DNA from: JANQLU01 sp964434955
Lineage (GTDB): Bacteria; Planctomycetota; Planctomycetia; Pirellulales; Pirellulaceae
DNA: 51,956 nucleotides
Reading direction: 5' to 3'
Assembly: GCA_964434955.1 (NCBI GenBank)
Contig: CAYSXI010000013.1
Coordinates: forward strand, 1-51,956
Shown here: one piece after another, positions 1-7,807 of the stretch
Layout of the letters: the number at the start of each line of letters is the position of its first letter
Numbering within the stretch: position 1 is the stretch's first letter
Notes under the pieces: model-generated
Told to the model about the DNA's origin: nothing
The model's database searches: none
Seen by the model: only the letters and a program-made list of their open reading frames with translations
Made by a program: the position numbers and the translations under genes

Positions 1-729
1 CCGACTCAAAACGTTGCTTCCGTTTTGCCGGCCGAAGGAACTCGAACCAATTCCAATCGACCCAAGTTCGAAAACGGGATCGGGCAAGACGCCACGGCTC
101 AGCCTTCCAGCAACAATGCCGACGAAAAAGAAAAACAGGTGACTGGTTCATTGCAGCCAGGCGTGATGCTTCTTGGAACAGGGTCGGAAAAAGACTTGCT
201 GGAACGTGCACGTCGAGCTGACATTGATGTCATGGTCGTTTTCAAAGTATCGATCAAGGCCACGCGAACTGGCGTCGTCAAAAACACAACCAAGTTTCGA
301 GTTTTTGCCGCTGGCAGTACCAAGCCTATCTACTCTGGACGCGGTCTCGATCATTCAACCGTTTACAAGAAGCGCGATGGCTTGAAGGATTCTTCCAAAG
401 ATCCCGTCAACCTGCTCGTAAAAGGCTTTTTCAACAGTGTCGTTAATGAGAAGCTCTCGTTGACAAAGATGCCTGAATTGAAGCCGGAAGAAGTCAAACA
501 GCGAGTTGCGACCATCACGAGCAACCCGGTCAATGCCTTGCCGGTTGCCATTGAAATTCTCAACTACCATCGCAAGGGCTTGTTGAATGACGATGAGGCC
601 AAATCCGCCTTGGCGAAAATGTTTGGCGAAGAAGGCGGAGCAACTCTCATTGAGGGTTCTGCTCAGCAAAAACAGGAAGTCATCGCAAAATGGCTACCTG
701 ACCAATATCAGGTCGATTTTGGATTTTAA
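1..729 (+). CDS. Hypothetical protein, 5' end outside the window
   Basis: The reading frame is open from base 1 with no in-frame stop, so the gene starts upstream and only its C-terminal part (about 242 residues) is seen. The first 45 or so residues are polar and low in complexity, rich in Asn, Gln and Glu, and look like a linker. A more regular alpha/beta part follows, containing VVFKVSIKATRTGVVKN and ending in DQYQVDFGF. No catalytic motif, membrane segment or known domain was recognised. A strong terminator lies 35 bases after the stop, so transcription ends here. I do not assign a function. Confidence 0.8.
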   Translation, partial: PTQNVASVLPAEGTRTNSNRPKFENGIGQDATAQPSSNNADEKEKQVTGSLQPGVMLLGTGSEKDLLERARRADIDVMVVFKVSIKATRTGVVKNTTKFRVFAAGSTKPIYSGRGLDHSTVYKKRDGLKDSSKDPVNLLVKGFFNSVVNEKLSLTKMPELKPEEVKQRVATITSNPVNALPVAIEILNYHRKGLLNDDEAKSALAKMFGEEGGATLIEGSAQQKQEVIAKWLPDQYQVDFGF

Positions 730-760
730 GCCAACCAGATATTGATGAAAAGTTAAATCC

Positions 761-787
761 AAAGGCCGGCAGTTGCCGGCCTTTTTT
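761..787 (+). terminator. Rho-independent terminator after the first gene
   Basis: A GC-rich 7-bp stem (GGCCGGC / GCCGGCC) with loop AGTT is flanked by AAA and a run of six T residues. It lies 35 bases past the stop of the upstream gene and is a textbook intrinsic terminator. Confidence 0.9.
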
Positions 788-941
788 CTTGCTCATGACG
801 TCCGCACCGGCTGCAGGTCGAACCTGCCTCGCCGGAACGCTTCTTCTGGTCTTCATTCGCGACAATCGCAATTCGATTCACTAGTCGCTAAACTTGAATC
901 CTCCAGTAGCTTTCATCCGAATTTGTTTGGAGCAATACTCG

Positions 942-2015
942 ATGCAACGACGCATTTCCACCCAACGAACCTTGTTATTATTGATTTTCGCGTTTGCGAT
1001 TTGTCTTGCGGCCCCGCACGTCTCCAACGCCCAACCCGCTCAAAAGAAAAACATGAAACAAGAAACGACTTATGCGATTGCGATTCATGGGGGTGCTGGA
1101 AGCAGCCCAAAGCGGTTTTCGGATGAGGCAAACAAGGCCCGTGCTGAGTCCATGAAAAAGGCGCTGGAAATCGGAAATAAGATCCTCAAGGAGGGCGGAA
1201 CAGCCCTCGATGCGGTTCAGAAAGTCGTTGAGTTTCTTGAAAACGATCCCCAGTTTAACGCGGGCCGCGGCGCGGTATTCAATTCCAAAGGCCAGCATGA
1301 GTTGGACGCATCCATTATGGACGGCGAAACCAAAGCCTGTGGAGCAGTCGCCGGCGTGAAAACAATCAAAAACCCGATTGCTTTGGCACGATTGGTTATG
1401 ACGGAAACACGACACGTCCTACTGGCGGGAGAAGGAGCTGAGGAATTTGCGGATGGCTTCCAGGACGTTGAACGAGTTGAAAACGAGTATTTTGATACGG
1501 AACAAACCCGGAAAGCCTGGGAAAAAACCCGCAGACGACAACAGGAACAAGAAGCTTTGGGAAAAGTTGATTTCGAGATTCACGAGGAGGATACGGGGTC
1601 ATACATGGGAACGGTTGGCTGTGTTGCTCTGGATACCCACGGGAACCTCGCAGCAGCGACCTCAACCGGAGGCTTGACCAACAAAAAGTTTGGTCGGGTC
1701 GGGGACTCACCGATCGTGGGTGCTGGGACTTTCGCCGACAACAATTCTTGTGCGGTTTCATGCACGGGAATCGGGGAACAGTTCATCCGAAACGCGGCCG
1801 CATTCAATGTTTCGGCCCGAATGCGTTTCGGCAAAGCAACCCTGAAAGATTCGGTGAATCAGGTGCTCAAAGCAGATTTGAATCCGGGCGACGGTGGGAT
1901 CATTGCGATCGACAAGGATGGCAATATCTCGATGGAATACACCACCGATGGGATGGCACGAGCAGCGGCGGATTCCAAAGGTCGATTCGAAGTGATTTGG
2001 GTCGAAGACAAATAG
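942..2015 (+). CDS. Isoaspartyl peptidase / L-asparaginase (Ntn-hydrolase), exported
   Basis: This is a plant-type asparaginase/isoaspartyl dipeptidase, an N-terminal nucleophile hydrolase that cleaves itself before an active-site Thr and then hydrolyses isoaspartyl dipeptides or asparagine. Seen here: AIHGGAGSS near the mature N-terminus, FNAGRGAVFN, ELDASIMDG, and the nucleophile motif MGTVGCVALD with Thr at about residue 224, followed by ATSTGG. I chose the ATG at 942 because it gives a good signal peptide (basic MQRRISTQR, then a hydrophobic core ending near VSNA) behind a GGAG; a TTG at 894 would add 16 residues in front of the signal. The mature enzyme should act in the periplasm. An acid- and Lys-rich insert, about residues 170-215, precedes the nucleophile and matches the linker removed in this family. 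Family certain; substrate inferred. Confidence 0.93.
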   Translation: MQRRISTQRTLLLLIFAFAICLAAPHVSNAQPAQKKNMKQETTYAIAIHGGAGSSPKRFSDEANKARAESMKKALEIGNKILKEGGTALDAVQKVVEFLENDPQFNAGRGAVFNSKGQHELDASIMDGETKACGAVAGVKTIKNPIALARLVMTETRHVLLAGEGAEEFADGFQDVERVENEYFDTEQTRKAWEKTRRRQQEQEALGKVDFEIHEEDTGSYMGTVGCVALDTHGNLAAATSTGGLTNKKFGRVGDSPIVGAGTFADNNSCAVSCTGIGEQFIRNAAAFNVSARMRFGKATLKDSVNQVLKADLNPGDGGIIAIDKDGNISMEYTTDGMARAAADSKGRFEVIWVEDK

Positions 2016-2094
2016 CCCTATCGGAAACGGGTTGTTTCCATGCGAGACCGAGAGTCATCCAACACGGCAGCACCAAGCAAAAAAAGCCGATGCA

Positions 2095-2124
2095 AAAAAG
2101 CCGATGAATATTCATCGGCTTTTT
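2095..2124. terminator. Bidirectional terminator between convergent genes
   Basis: A perfect 30-base palindrome of the form AAAAAGCCGATGAAT followed by its reverse complement has A and T tracts on both sides, so it can terminate both the asparaginase gene and the convergent gene that ends at 2156. A partial copy of the left arm (AAAAAGCCGATG) sits just upstream at 2080-2091. Confidence 0.88.
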
Positions 2125-2155
2125 CTAGATTTACAGTTTGTCGCCGAGCCGGCAC

Positions 2156-2980
2156 CTAGCGGCTAAGCATTCGAAGAGTTTTCAGCATCTTGTTCAAATC
2201 GTGATGAACTTCCATGCTCCCTGTCACAACGAGCACCATCAAAGGCTTGTAATATCGAATTCGCCCGGGTCCACCATTCTTTTCCCAAAAGTCCGGGTTA
2301 ATCGTATCCTCGATTAGCCGAACGAGATCCGGGCCATAATCGGGAAGCCCACCCATGGGCCCGGAAGTGTACGCGAGGACTTGCGAAGGGCCGCCGGTGA
2401 GCTGGTTTGCAAAGGACATTTGTTGCGCCATTTGCTCCGCGAGGAAATCAAAATTCCCCATGCTTGGTTCATCGGAATTGCCTTGAACCGAAGGATCGGT
2501 TGGATCAAATCCTTTTGCCCGGAGATCCTTGATTCGGTTCTTTTCTGCACGTGCAATCTTTTGCTTCAGGTCTTTCTGGATGGACTTGAGACGTTGCCAA
2601 AGCTGAGCCCGAAGTCCCTGGAGATCTCGTGACGTGGCGAATCGCTTGTCGGCGACAATTTCTCGATGAACAAGACAGAGGTCATAAACCGCTTGGCTAA
2701 CGTCCTCTTCCGTTTTTGCTTTACGTGACTTGGCGACGAATGCGCGAACGTCTTTGCGAATTTCCGATACGGGCCGACCATTGACACTCGAATCAGAAAT
2801 GCCAAAAGTCGTTTGAACTGGCGTTGCGAGAACAACAGCAGTGAAAATCGCTACGAGGGAAAACACAGTTACACCTCGGCTGATTGGAAAACGGCTTGGC
2901 CGGCAAAATCGCTGACCCCATTTTGAATCCGACTCTTCCGAGTGGGATTCAAAAGATTGTTCCTTCCCTGCTTTTTTCAT
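2156..2980 (-). CDS. Hypothetical membrane-anchored protein
   Basis: A 274-residue protein of unknown family. The ATG at 2980 was chosen because GGAGGG lies 8 bases upstream; the frame is open a further 23 codons. About 35 polar, charged residues precede one hydrophobic stretch (VFSLVAIFTAVVLATPV), so it is probably a single-pass anchor or a signal peptide with a long n-region. The rest is exported: a helical, Lys/Arg-rich segment (RLKSIQKDLKQKIARAEKNR, likely coiled coil), then a Gly/Pro-rich stretch, then a compact C-terminal part containing VLVVTGSMEVHHDLNKML. That end resembles the secretin/N0-like short domains seen in planctomycete exported proteins, but the resemblance is too weak to name. 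Monocistronic; shares the bidirectional terminator at 2095. Confidence 0.75.
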   Translation of the reverse strand: MKKAGKEQSFESHSEESDSKWGQRFCRPSRFPISRGVTVFSLVAIFTAVVLATPVQTTFGISDSSVNGRPVSEIRKDVRAFVAKSRKAKTEEDVSQAVYDLCLVHREIVADKRFATSRDLQGLRAQLWQRLKSIQKDLKQKIARAEKNRIKDLRAKGFDPTDPSVQGNSDEPSMGNFDFLAEQMAQQMSFANQLTGGPSQVLAYTSGPMGGLPDYGPDLVRLIEDTINPDFWEKNGGPGRIRYYKPLMVLVVTGSMEVHHDLNKMLKTLRMLSR

Positions 2981-3140
2981 AGCGTCCCTCCGGTTGAAAT
3001 GACGCGCCCCTGCGACATATCGCTGGGTAAACAATACCGAAATAATCATCCAAATTCAATGAAAAACGGTTTGATCCCTGGTTTTACAGGAGCCGGTTGA
3101 AGCGGGCCACGGTTCTCCGTTTTCCGCGCCCTCCAAACGT

Positions 3141-3821
3141 TCAGAATCTGTCCGGTTCCGAGGTTTCCCATTTTGCAAATAGACCATCGAGGCGCTGACT
3201 GCAAACCAGGCAACTGGCGCAAAGTAAACCGATTGCCGCCCCAAACGCGACATCGCTAGGCCAATGTGCCTGAGACACAATACGTTGCAAACCTGCCAGG
3301 GCCGCCAAGGAGAAAAAGAAGTAAGCTCCGCGTGGCAGCAGCCAACTCAACCCAATCGCCAATCCTACGGCCGTGGCGGTATGACCCGACGGAAAGGCTT
3401 GATACATGTAGTCAAATTGCCCCTGAAACGCGACAAACCAGCCGGCCCATGAATCGGAAATTTTCTCGACCGTCTCCTCGTTCAAAGAAATCGGTCGGCG
3501 TCTGCCGGCAATCAGTTTCAGGAGATTGGCGGCGAGCCCGGCCGCCACAATGCAACCGATGACTCGAGGAAGCTTTCGGCGGATCTGCGGAAAAAGAATC
3601 AACAAGCCGACGACGATCACCAGAACGCCAAACCCGTGAGCAAAGAATTCGCTCAGCTGAATGGATTTTTCCAGGTCTCCCGGCAGTGAACTCCAGATCT
3701 CCTGATTCCTCCAACCGATTTCAAGCGGCAACGCGATGAATCCGGCCAAGCAGAGTAAGCCGCATCCCAGCATGGGCCATCGCCAAGGGATCCGTTCGCC
3801 GCTTTTAAGTTGGTTTTGCAT
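3141..3821 (-). CDS. PAP2-family membrane phosphatase
   Basis: A type 2 phosphatidic acid phosphatase-like enzyme. All three signature motifs are present in order: K102-x6-R109-P110, P144-S-G-H147, and R180-x5-H186-x3-D190. The conserved His act as nucleophile and acid/base. About five or six hydrophobic helices (IGCIVAAGLAANLL, TAVGLAIGLSWLL, FFFSLAALAGL and others) place it in the membrane with the active site on the periplasmic face. Likely substrates are lipid phosphates such as undecaprenyl pyrophosphate or phosphatidic acid; the sequence does not decide. A TTG at 3848 is in frame, but the ATG at 3821 is preferred. The gene lies downstream of csrA on the same strand, separated by a terminator, so it is probably transcribed alone. 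Confidence 0.9.
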   Translation of the reverse strand: MQNQLKSGERIPWRWPMLGCGLLCLAGFIALPLEIGWRNQEIWSSLPGDLEKSIQLSEFFAHGFGVLVIVVGLLILFPQIRRKLPRVIGCIVAAGLAANLLKLIAGRRRPISLNEETVEKISDSWAGWFVAFQGQFDYMYQAFPSGHTATAVGLAIGLSWLLPRGAYFFFSLAALAGLQRIVSQAHWPSDVAFGAAIGLLCASCLVCSQRLDGLFAKWETSEPDRF

Positions 3822-3871
3822 CGCTTCATGTTGGCCCTTATCGAACAATATGGAAATACCAATTGGCGCAC

Positions 3872-3903
3872 AAAAAAACCGCCGCGAAAATCGCAGCGGT
3901 TGA
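3872..3903 (-). terminator. Intrinsic terminator after csrA
   Basis: Read on the minus strand, an 11-bp stem (AACCGCTGCGA / TCGCGGCGGTT, one G-U) with loop TTT runs straight into seven T residues. It lies about 60 bases past the csrA stop. Confidence 0.88.
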
Positions 3904-3960
3904 GTATTTCTTGTTCTCGCCTCAAATTGCCAGGTCGATGTCCTTTTCCGGACCCTCGAT

Positions 3961-4155
3961 TCACGCAGCAGATTTTCGCGAGCTGATAATTTGTTGTTGT
4001 TCTTCTTCGTTATCCAACTCTTCTCGCAGGATTACGATGTCATTGGGGGCCTCAATACCGAGTCGAACCCGGTCGCCTGATACTCGGACTATCGTTAAAA
4101 CGATGGATTCTCCAAGTCGCACGCGTTGGCTTTCCTTTCGGGAAAGAACGAGCAT
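3961..4155 (-). CDS. csrA: Carbon storage regulator CsrA
   Basis: A 64-residue RNA-binding regulator of the CsrA/RsmA family. It starts MLVLSRKESQRVRLG and contains VSGDRVRLGIEAPNDIVILREEL, with the conserved Leu4, Arg6 and the GIEAP...R-E residues that form the RNA-binding face. CsrA dimers bind ANGGA motifs in mRNA leaders and alter translation and stability. The Shine-Dalgarno GGAGG is itself inside an ANGGA motif (ACGGAGG), and a second GGA overlaps the start codon (AGGATG), which suggests translational autoregulation (inference). A small gene lies 40 bases upstream and is probably co-transcribed. No fliW or flagellar gene is nearby, unlike the usual flagellar setting of csrA. Confidence 0.97.
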   Translation of the reverse strand: MLVLSRKESQRVRLGESIVLTIVRVSGDRVRLGIEAPNDIVILREELDNEEEQQQIISSRKSAA

Positions 4156-4164
4156 CCTGATAAA

Positions 4165-4171
4165 CCTCCGT
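4165..4171 (-). promoter_or_regulatory. csrA Shine-Dalgarno within a candidate CsrA-binding site
   Basis: On the minus strand the leader reads ACGGAGG about ten bases before the ATG. It is a strong ribosome binding site and also fits the ANGGA core recognised by CsrA. A second GGA overlaps the start codon. Autoregulation is inferred from this spacing. Confidence 0.45.
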
Positions 4172-4199
4172 GTTTATAAAATATTGGATGATTGCAATT

Positions 4200-4496
4200 T
4201 TATGCTGAAACGGCTTCCAAATTTGGAGACGTTTCGAGTTCGGTTGTCAAAAATCGCTCGCCCGTTGAACCGTAAAACAATACTGTGTTTTTTTCCGTTT
4301 CCCATACCGCCGTAAGTTTGACACTTCTCGGTCCGTGTAAACAGAAGAATATGCCGCATGGCCTACCGCTTCGTGTCAACAACCTTTCGGTGATTTGAAA
4401 AACTCCAACTTCAAAATCGTTTTCGTGGCACAACGTTTGAGTTATAAAATGACGCAATTGTGGTAAAGTCGTAAACTCCGTCCGATCGCGTTGCAT
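4200..4496 (-). CDS. Small conserved-looking protein upstream of csrA
   Basis: A 98-residue protein starting at the ATG at 4496, with AAGGAGA ten bases upstream. The frame extends upstream to 4574, but without such a site. It has no signal peptide or membrane helix. The middle is beta-rich: DFEVGVFQITERLL, then CGIFFCLHGPRSVKLTAVWE, then KNTVLFYGSTGERFL. Two Cys flank the GIFF segment. I do not recognise a family. It ends 44 bases before csrA on the same strand, so the two are probably one operon, and the protein may act with, or be regulated by, CsrA (inference from position only). The good ribosome binding site and ordered sequence support a real gene. Confidence 0.72.
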   Translation of the reverse strand: MQRDRTEFTTLPQLRHFITQTLCHENDFEVGVFQITERLLTRSGRPCGIFFCLHGPRSVKLTAVWETEKNTVLFYGSTGERFLTTELETSPNLEAVSA

Positions 4497-5160
4497 TATT
4501 GTCAAGTCTCCTTGAATAACGCTGGTGCGGCGACGCACAGCGGTTTCTTGAAACGTGTGTGACGGTCGCAACAATCTTTCGGCTAACCTTTCCAGGCCAT
4601 CTCAATCCAGATTGTCAAACGCTTGCGTTCCGTGTTACCTGAACGCGTTGCTCGTGTGATCAATAGACCGATTTGCGATTCCGTTCGCAGCAAGTCACAC
4701 GGTTTTAGAAAGTCGAAGAAGATTCACACGATCGAACCGGTTGTCTACAGACAACAACAGGTGGCAGCGCAAACCAGGCGGCTCGCGTTGGCGTTCGAAT
4801 TGGCAAATCTCTTGAACATCTCATTCATCCATGAAGCTCACTGACCCCGAAACCTTGGTGTCTTCCAGACTCGGTCCCGTTGGATCTTTTGTGACCCGGT
4901 TGAGTCAAGCCGAACTCTTTTGCTTGCTCCCGTAGGTCATTGATGAAGATATCGACGGACTATCTTAACATGGCTAGCAAATTGGGGGCTTTTGCCAAAC
5001 TATTCCGAATACGGAGTATTGGCCGACCCAATAAAAATGAATGGTTGAGTAAAATTTGTCGTTCGTATTATTCCACTCGTAACGGCAAATCAAGATTCGG
5101 ACTGTAGTCTTCTCTTTGTTTTCAATACAGTAGAAGCGGTCAAACCCAGGAAATGATGTT
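4497..5160. other. Intergenic region between csrA operon and scpA
   Basis: This 664-base stretch must hold the divergent promoters of the csrA operon and scpA. A 73-codon frame at 4623-4844 lacks a ribosome binding site and looks random. A short inverted repeat, GTTGTCT-AC-AGACAAC, lies at 4740-4755. Just before scpA the sequence reads ATGATGTTTTGA, a three-codon frame whose stop overlaps the TTG start of scpA. No tRNA or known RNA was recognised. Confidence 0.6.
4740..4755. promoter_or_regulatory. 16-base inverted repeat, possible operator
   Basis: GTTGTCT and AGACAAC are separated by two bases, giving a dyad in the divergent control region of csrA and scpA. It has no T tract, so it is more like a protein-binding dyad than a terminator. 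Function unknown. Confidence 0.3.
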
Positions 5161-5979
5161 TTGAACTTTCGTATTGATCTGGATATTTTTCGCGGCCCCA
5201 TCGATTTGCTGCACTTTCTGGTGCGCAAAAATGAAATCGAGATCACCGATATCTCTCTGGCTCGAATCACCGCTCAATACCAGGAACACCTCGACGTTCT
5301 CCAAGAAATTGACATCAACATCGTGGGCGACTTTATTGACGTCGCCAGTCAACTAGTCGAATTGAAAACTCGGACGGCGCTTCCTCGAAACGAATTCGAA
5401 CAGGAGGAAGAGAATTACCAGGACCCACGGCAGGACCTGGTGGAACGGCTCTTGATGTACAAGGAATTCAAGGAAGCCGCATCTCTGCTGGACGAACAAG
5501 GACGACAATGGCAGCAGCGGTATGCCCGTGTCTCTGATGACTTGCCTCCGCGAAAAGTTGACGTCGCCGCCCAGCCAATTCGCGAGGTCGAACTTTGGGA
5601 TTTGGTTAGCGCCTTTGGTCGTGTCCTCCGCGATAACCGACCCAAGAAGGACGCCAAGATTTTTTATGACGAAACACCCATCCATATTTACATGGACCAG
5701 ATTCGCAAACGTCTGATTCAGGACAAACAAAAAGTTGCGTTTTCACAAATGTTCGAACCTGGCATGCACAAGTCTTCGATGGTGGGAATATTTCTGGCCA
5801 TCCTGGAACTTTGTCGCCACCATAGCGTGGTCACCGAACAATCCAATGAACACGGCGAAATCTGGATCGTCCCGGGTGAGGAATTTGATCAGGATATCGA
5901 CATTTCCAAAATCGATGATTTCGATGGCCCGGGCGATCCAACGGGTGATCCCGCATCTTTGGTCGACAAATCGATCTAG
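5161..5979 (+). CDS. scpA: Segregation and condensation protein ScpA
   Basis: The kleisin subunit of the bacterial SMC-ScpA-ScpB condensin, which bridges the Smc heads and organises the chromosome. The N-terminus DIFRGPIDLLHFLVRKNEIEITDISLARITAQYQ is typical (FxGPLDLLL...EIDI..I.I..IT.QY), followed by FIDVASQLVELKTRTALPR; the C-terminal winged-helix region contains KVAFSQMFE and IFLAILELCRHHSV. Its 272 residues fit the family (about 250). The start is a TTG at 5161 with CCAGGA upstream; the only upstream ATG in this area leads to a stop after three codons and overlaps this TTG, which may couple or dampen translation. A short acidic tail (DIDISKIDDFDGPGD) follows. scpB and smc are not in the window. 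Confidence 0.94.
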   Translation: MNFRIDLDIFRGPIDLLHFLVRKNEIEITDISLARITAQYQEHLDVLQEIDINIVGDFIDVASQLVELKTRTALPRNEFEQEEENYQDPRQDLVERLLMYKEFKEAASLLDEQGRQWQQRYARVSDDLPPRKVDVAAQPIREVELWDLVSAFGRVLRDNRPKKDAKIFYDETPIHIYMDQIRKRLIQDKQKVAFSQMFEPGMHKSSMVGIFLAILELCRHHSVVTEQSNEHGEIWIVPGEEFDQDIDISKIDDFDGPGDPTGDPASLVDKSI

Positions 5980-6070
5980 TAAATTGCCAATTGTGTAAGC
6001 CATTTCTCAAGGCGGCTCCCGCAGCCCAAATACAATCGTATTTGCAAGGCATCGGCATAAGGGAAAAGGC

Positions 6071-7045
6071 ATGATTCGAATTCCATCTTTCAGGTTACGA
6101 TCCACCACGGCAATCCTACTCGGTATCTCGATGGCGGCATCTGTCTGTGGCAATGAACAAGAAGGCTCAAAATCGCAAAACTCAAAAACCGAAATCGTCG
6201 CAACCAAAGTCGAAACGCTCATTGACGATTTGGACTCCGGAACGGGCGGCCTTGCCATCGACAAGGATGGGAATATCTATTCGGCTGATTTCGGCTGGCG
6301 ACTCGACGGTCGCGGCAAAGGGGGTGACAAGGTATTCCGAATATCTGCCGAGGGCGAATCAAAGTTGTTTTGTAGAAGAATGCGTGGCGCTTCTGGAAAC
6401 TGTTTTGATGCCGACGGAAACTTGTTCCAGTCAAGCATTGGCGGAAACTTCATTAGCAAGATCGACAAAGAAGGTAACGTATCTGTTTTTGCTCGTGGTT
6501 TGAAAAACCCGGTCGGCGTCGTCTCCGATAAGGACGGCAACCTTTTTGTTTGCAATTGTGGTGGCGGCTCCATTCAGAAAATCACAAAAGACGGCCAATC
6601 CGAGGTTTGGGTTCAGGACAAGCGACTCAAATGTCCGAACGGGATCGTGCAGGACCAAGATGGCAATTTCTATGTCGCCAACTTTTCGAATGGCGATGTC
6701 ATCAAAATCACACCGGAAAAGAAGGTGAGCAAGCTCGCCACGATTCCCGGCAAGAACAATGGCCACCTCTGCTTTCACGAGGGCTCGCTTTATGTGGTTG
6801 CCCGTGCGGCCTGTCAAATCTACAAGGTCGACCTTGATGGAAAGGCAACCGTGTTCGCCGGCTCTGGGAAACGTGGCAAAGGCGACGGCCTGCCGAAAGA
6901 TGCAACGTTTTCATTGCCCAATGATATTGGCGTCAGCCCCGACGGAACCAAAATGTATGTCAATGAAACCAGTCCGACTTCCGGCGATCACCGAATCCTT
7001 GGGCCAACCCGAATCCGAATCATCCATCTAAAAAAGAAAGAATAA
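6071..7045 (+). CDS. Exported NHL-repeat / SMP-30-like beta-propeller protein
   Basis: A 324-residue secreted protein with a signal peptide (MIRIPSFRLRSTTAILLGISMAAS...). At least six propeller blades are visible, each with a D-x-D-G-N-(I/L/F)-(Y/F) turn: DKDGNIYSADFGW, DADGNLFQSSIGG, DKDGNLFVCNCGG, DQDGNFYVANFSNGD, then HEGSLYVVARAA and SPDGTKMYVNETSP. These match NHL and SMP-30/gluconolactonase propellers. Lactonase metal ligands cannot be assigned with confidence, so it may be a lactonase-like enzyme or a binding propeller. It lies alone on the plus strand after scpA; AAGGGAAAAGG precedes the ATG. Confidence 0.85.
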   Translation: MIRIPSFRLRSTTAILLGISMAASVCGNEQEGSKSQNSKTEIVATKVETLIDDLDSGTGGLAIDKDGNIYSADFGWRLDGRGKGGDKVFRISAEGESKLFCRRMRGASGNCFDADGNLFQSSIGGNFISKIDKEGNVSVFARGLKNPVGVVSDKDGNLFVCNCGGGSIQKITKDGQSEVWVQDKRLKCPNGIVQDQDGNFYVANFSNGDVIKITPEKKVSKLATIPGKNNGHLCFHEGSLYVVARAACQIYKVDLDGKATVFAGSGKRGKGDGLPKDATFSLPNDIGVSPDGTKMYVNETSPTSGDHRILGPTRIRIIHLKKKE

Positions 7046-7074
7046 ATCAGACGGAGCTAGACCGGATGAATCAG

Positions 7075-7608
7075 CTAAGAACGATGACTTGCACGGTCCC
7101 ACCGCCGACGGTGCAAGTATTTCCTGGTCGCAGCTGCAATCGAGGATGCAACTGCGGCAGTCCCCACCGCCAGGCGAAACGGTGGCGAGATCATAGGAAG
7201 CACGCGTAGCGCAGCCCCTGCGAAGACTCCCGTCACCAAAGGAACCGACGCCGATCGCGCTGCTTCTACCTGGGTGGATTGTCGCTTTCCGGTTTTACAC
7301 CATTGAGCAAAATGTTCGCAGTTGTTGAACAATAGGCAGTAACCAGACTCACCCAGTCGAGAATTTGCGCGTTCGAGAACCAGATTCGTGTCGTCGGCAG
7401 TCGCATAGCGACGGACAAAAATTTTTTCGCCGCCGGCGAACTCCTGGATCGTGGACTTGCGAATGGCGGAATTCACCCTTCGACCCACCAGGCTTCGACA
7501 CTTGTCAGCCGGACGAAAGTCAAAATGAATGACTTCGTCGTCGCCCGTCTGAATCCCGTGGTGCGAATATTTGCCGCAATCAACAAATAGATGATCTCCG
7601 ATTGCCAT
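7075..7608 (-). CDS. LRAT-domain protein (NlpC/P60-like acyltransferase or amidase fold)
   Basis: A 177-residue protein with a clear LRAT (lecithin:retinol acyltransferase) domain, a circular permutation of the NlpC/P60 papain-like fold. It begins MAIGDHLFVDCGKYSHHGI, then EVIHFD; the candidate catalytic residues are His17, His28 and Cys97 in NNCEHF (96-100). A hydrophobic segment near residues 120-160 (PLVTGVFAGAALRVL, RLAVGTAAVASSIAAA) follows, so the protein may be tethered to a membrane, as are eukaryotic H-Rev107/LRAT enzymes. Known members move or remove acyl chains on lipids; substrate here unknown. GAGG lies 8 bases before the ATG. It stands alone on the minus strand. Confidence 0.85.
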   Translation of the reverse strand: MAIGDHLFVDCGKYSHHGIQTGDDEVIHFDFRPADKCRSLVGRRVNSAIRKSTIQEFAGGEKIFVRRYATADDTNLVLERANSRLGESGYCLLFNNCEHFAQWCKTGKRQSTQVEAARSASVPLVTGVFAGAALRVLPMISPPFRLAVGTAAVASSIAAATRKYLHRRRWDRASHRS

Positions 7609-7724
7609 GACTTTCCTCTACCTTTTCTGTCTTTGCTTGAGCCTGGGTCGACATGAACCGCATCGGGGAATTCAGTCGCCGCTTCCCAGTTGCCTGCAGC
7701 CAGAATTCTTTGCACCCAAAAAAA

Positions 7725-7781
7725 CAAATCAATCTCAATTCTGAAGATTCCGCGGGGAAAAATCGAATCAAGATTGATTTG
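7725..7781. repeat. Long-range inverted repeat between two minus-strand genes
   Basis: Eleven-base perfect arms (CAAATCAATCT at 7725-7735 and AGATTGATTTG at 7771-7781) enclose 35 bases, in the gap between the yiaA-like gene and the LRAT gene. The low GC and long loop make it a weak terminator; a binding site or RNA structure is possible. Confidence 0.4.
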
Positions 7782-7807
7782 CGGTTGGAATTCGAGCTAC
7801 AAGTTCA

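Noticed and set aside
807..836. Palindrome GCAGGT-CGA-ACCTGC, which recalled a tRNA T-arm
   Set aside because: No GTTCRA loop, acceptor stem or anticodon arm around it; probably a chance or structural hairpin.
4623..4844. 73-codon plus-strand frame in the csrA-scpA gap
   Set aside because: No ribosome binding site, no regular hydrophobic or motif pattern.
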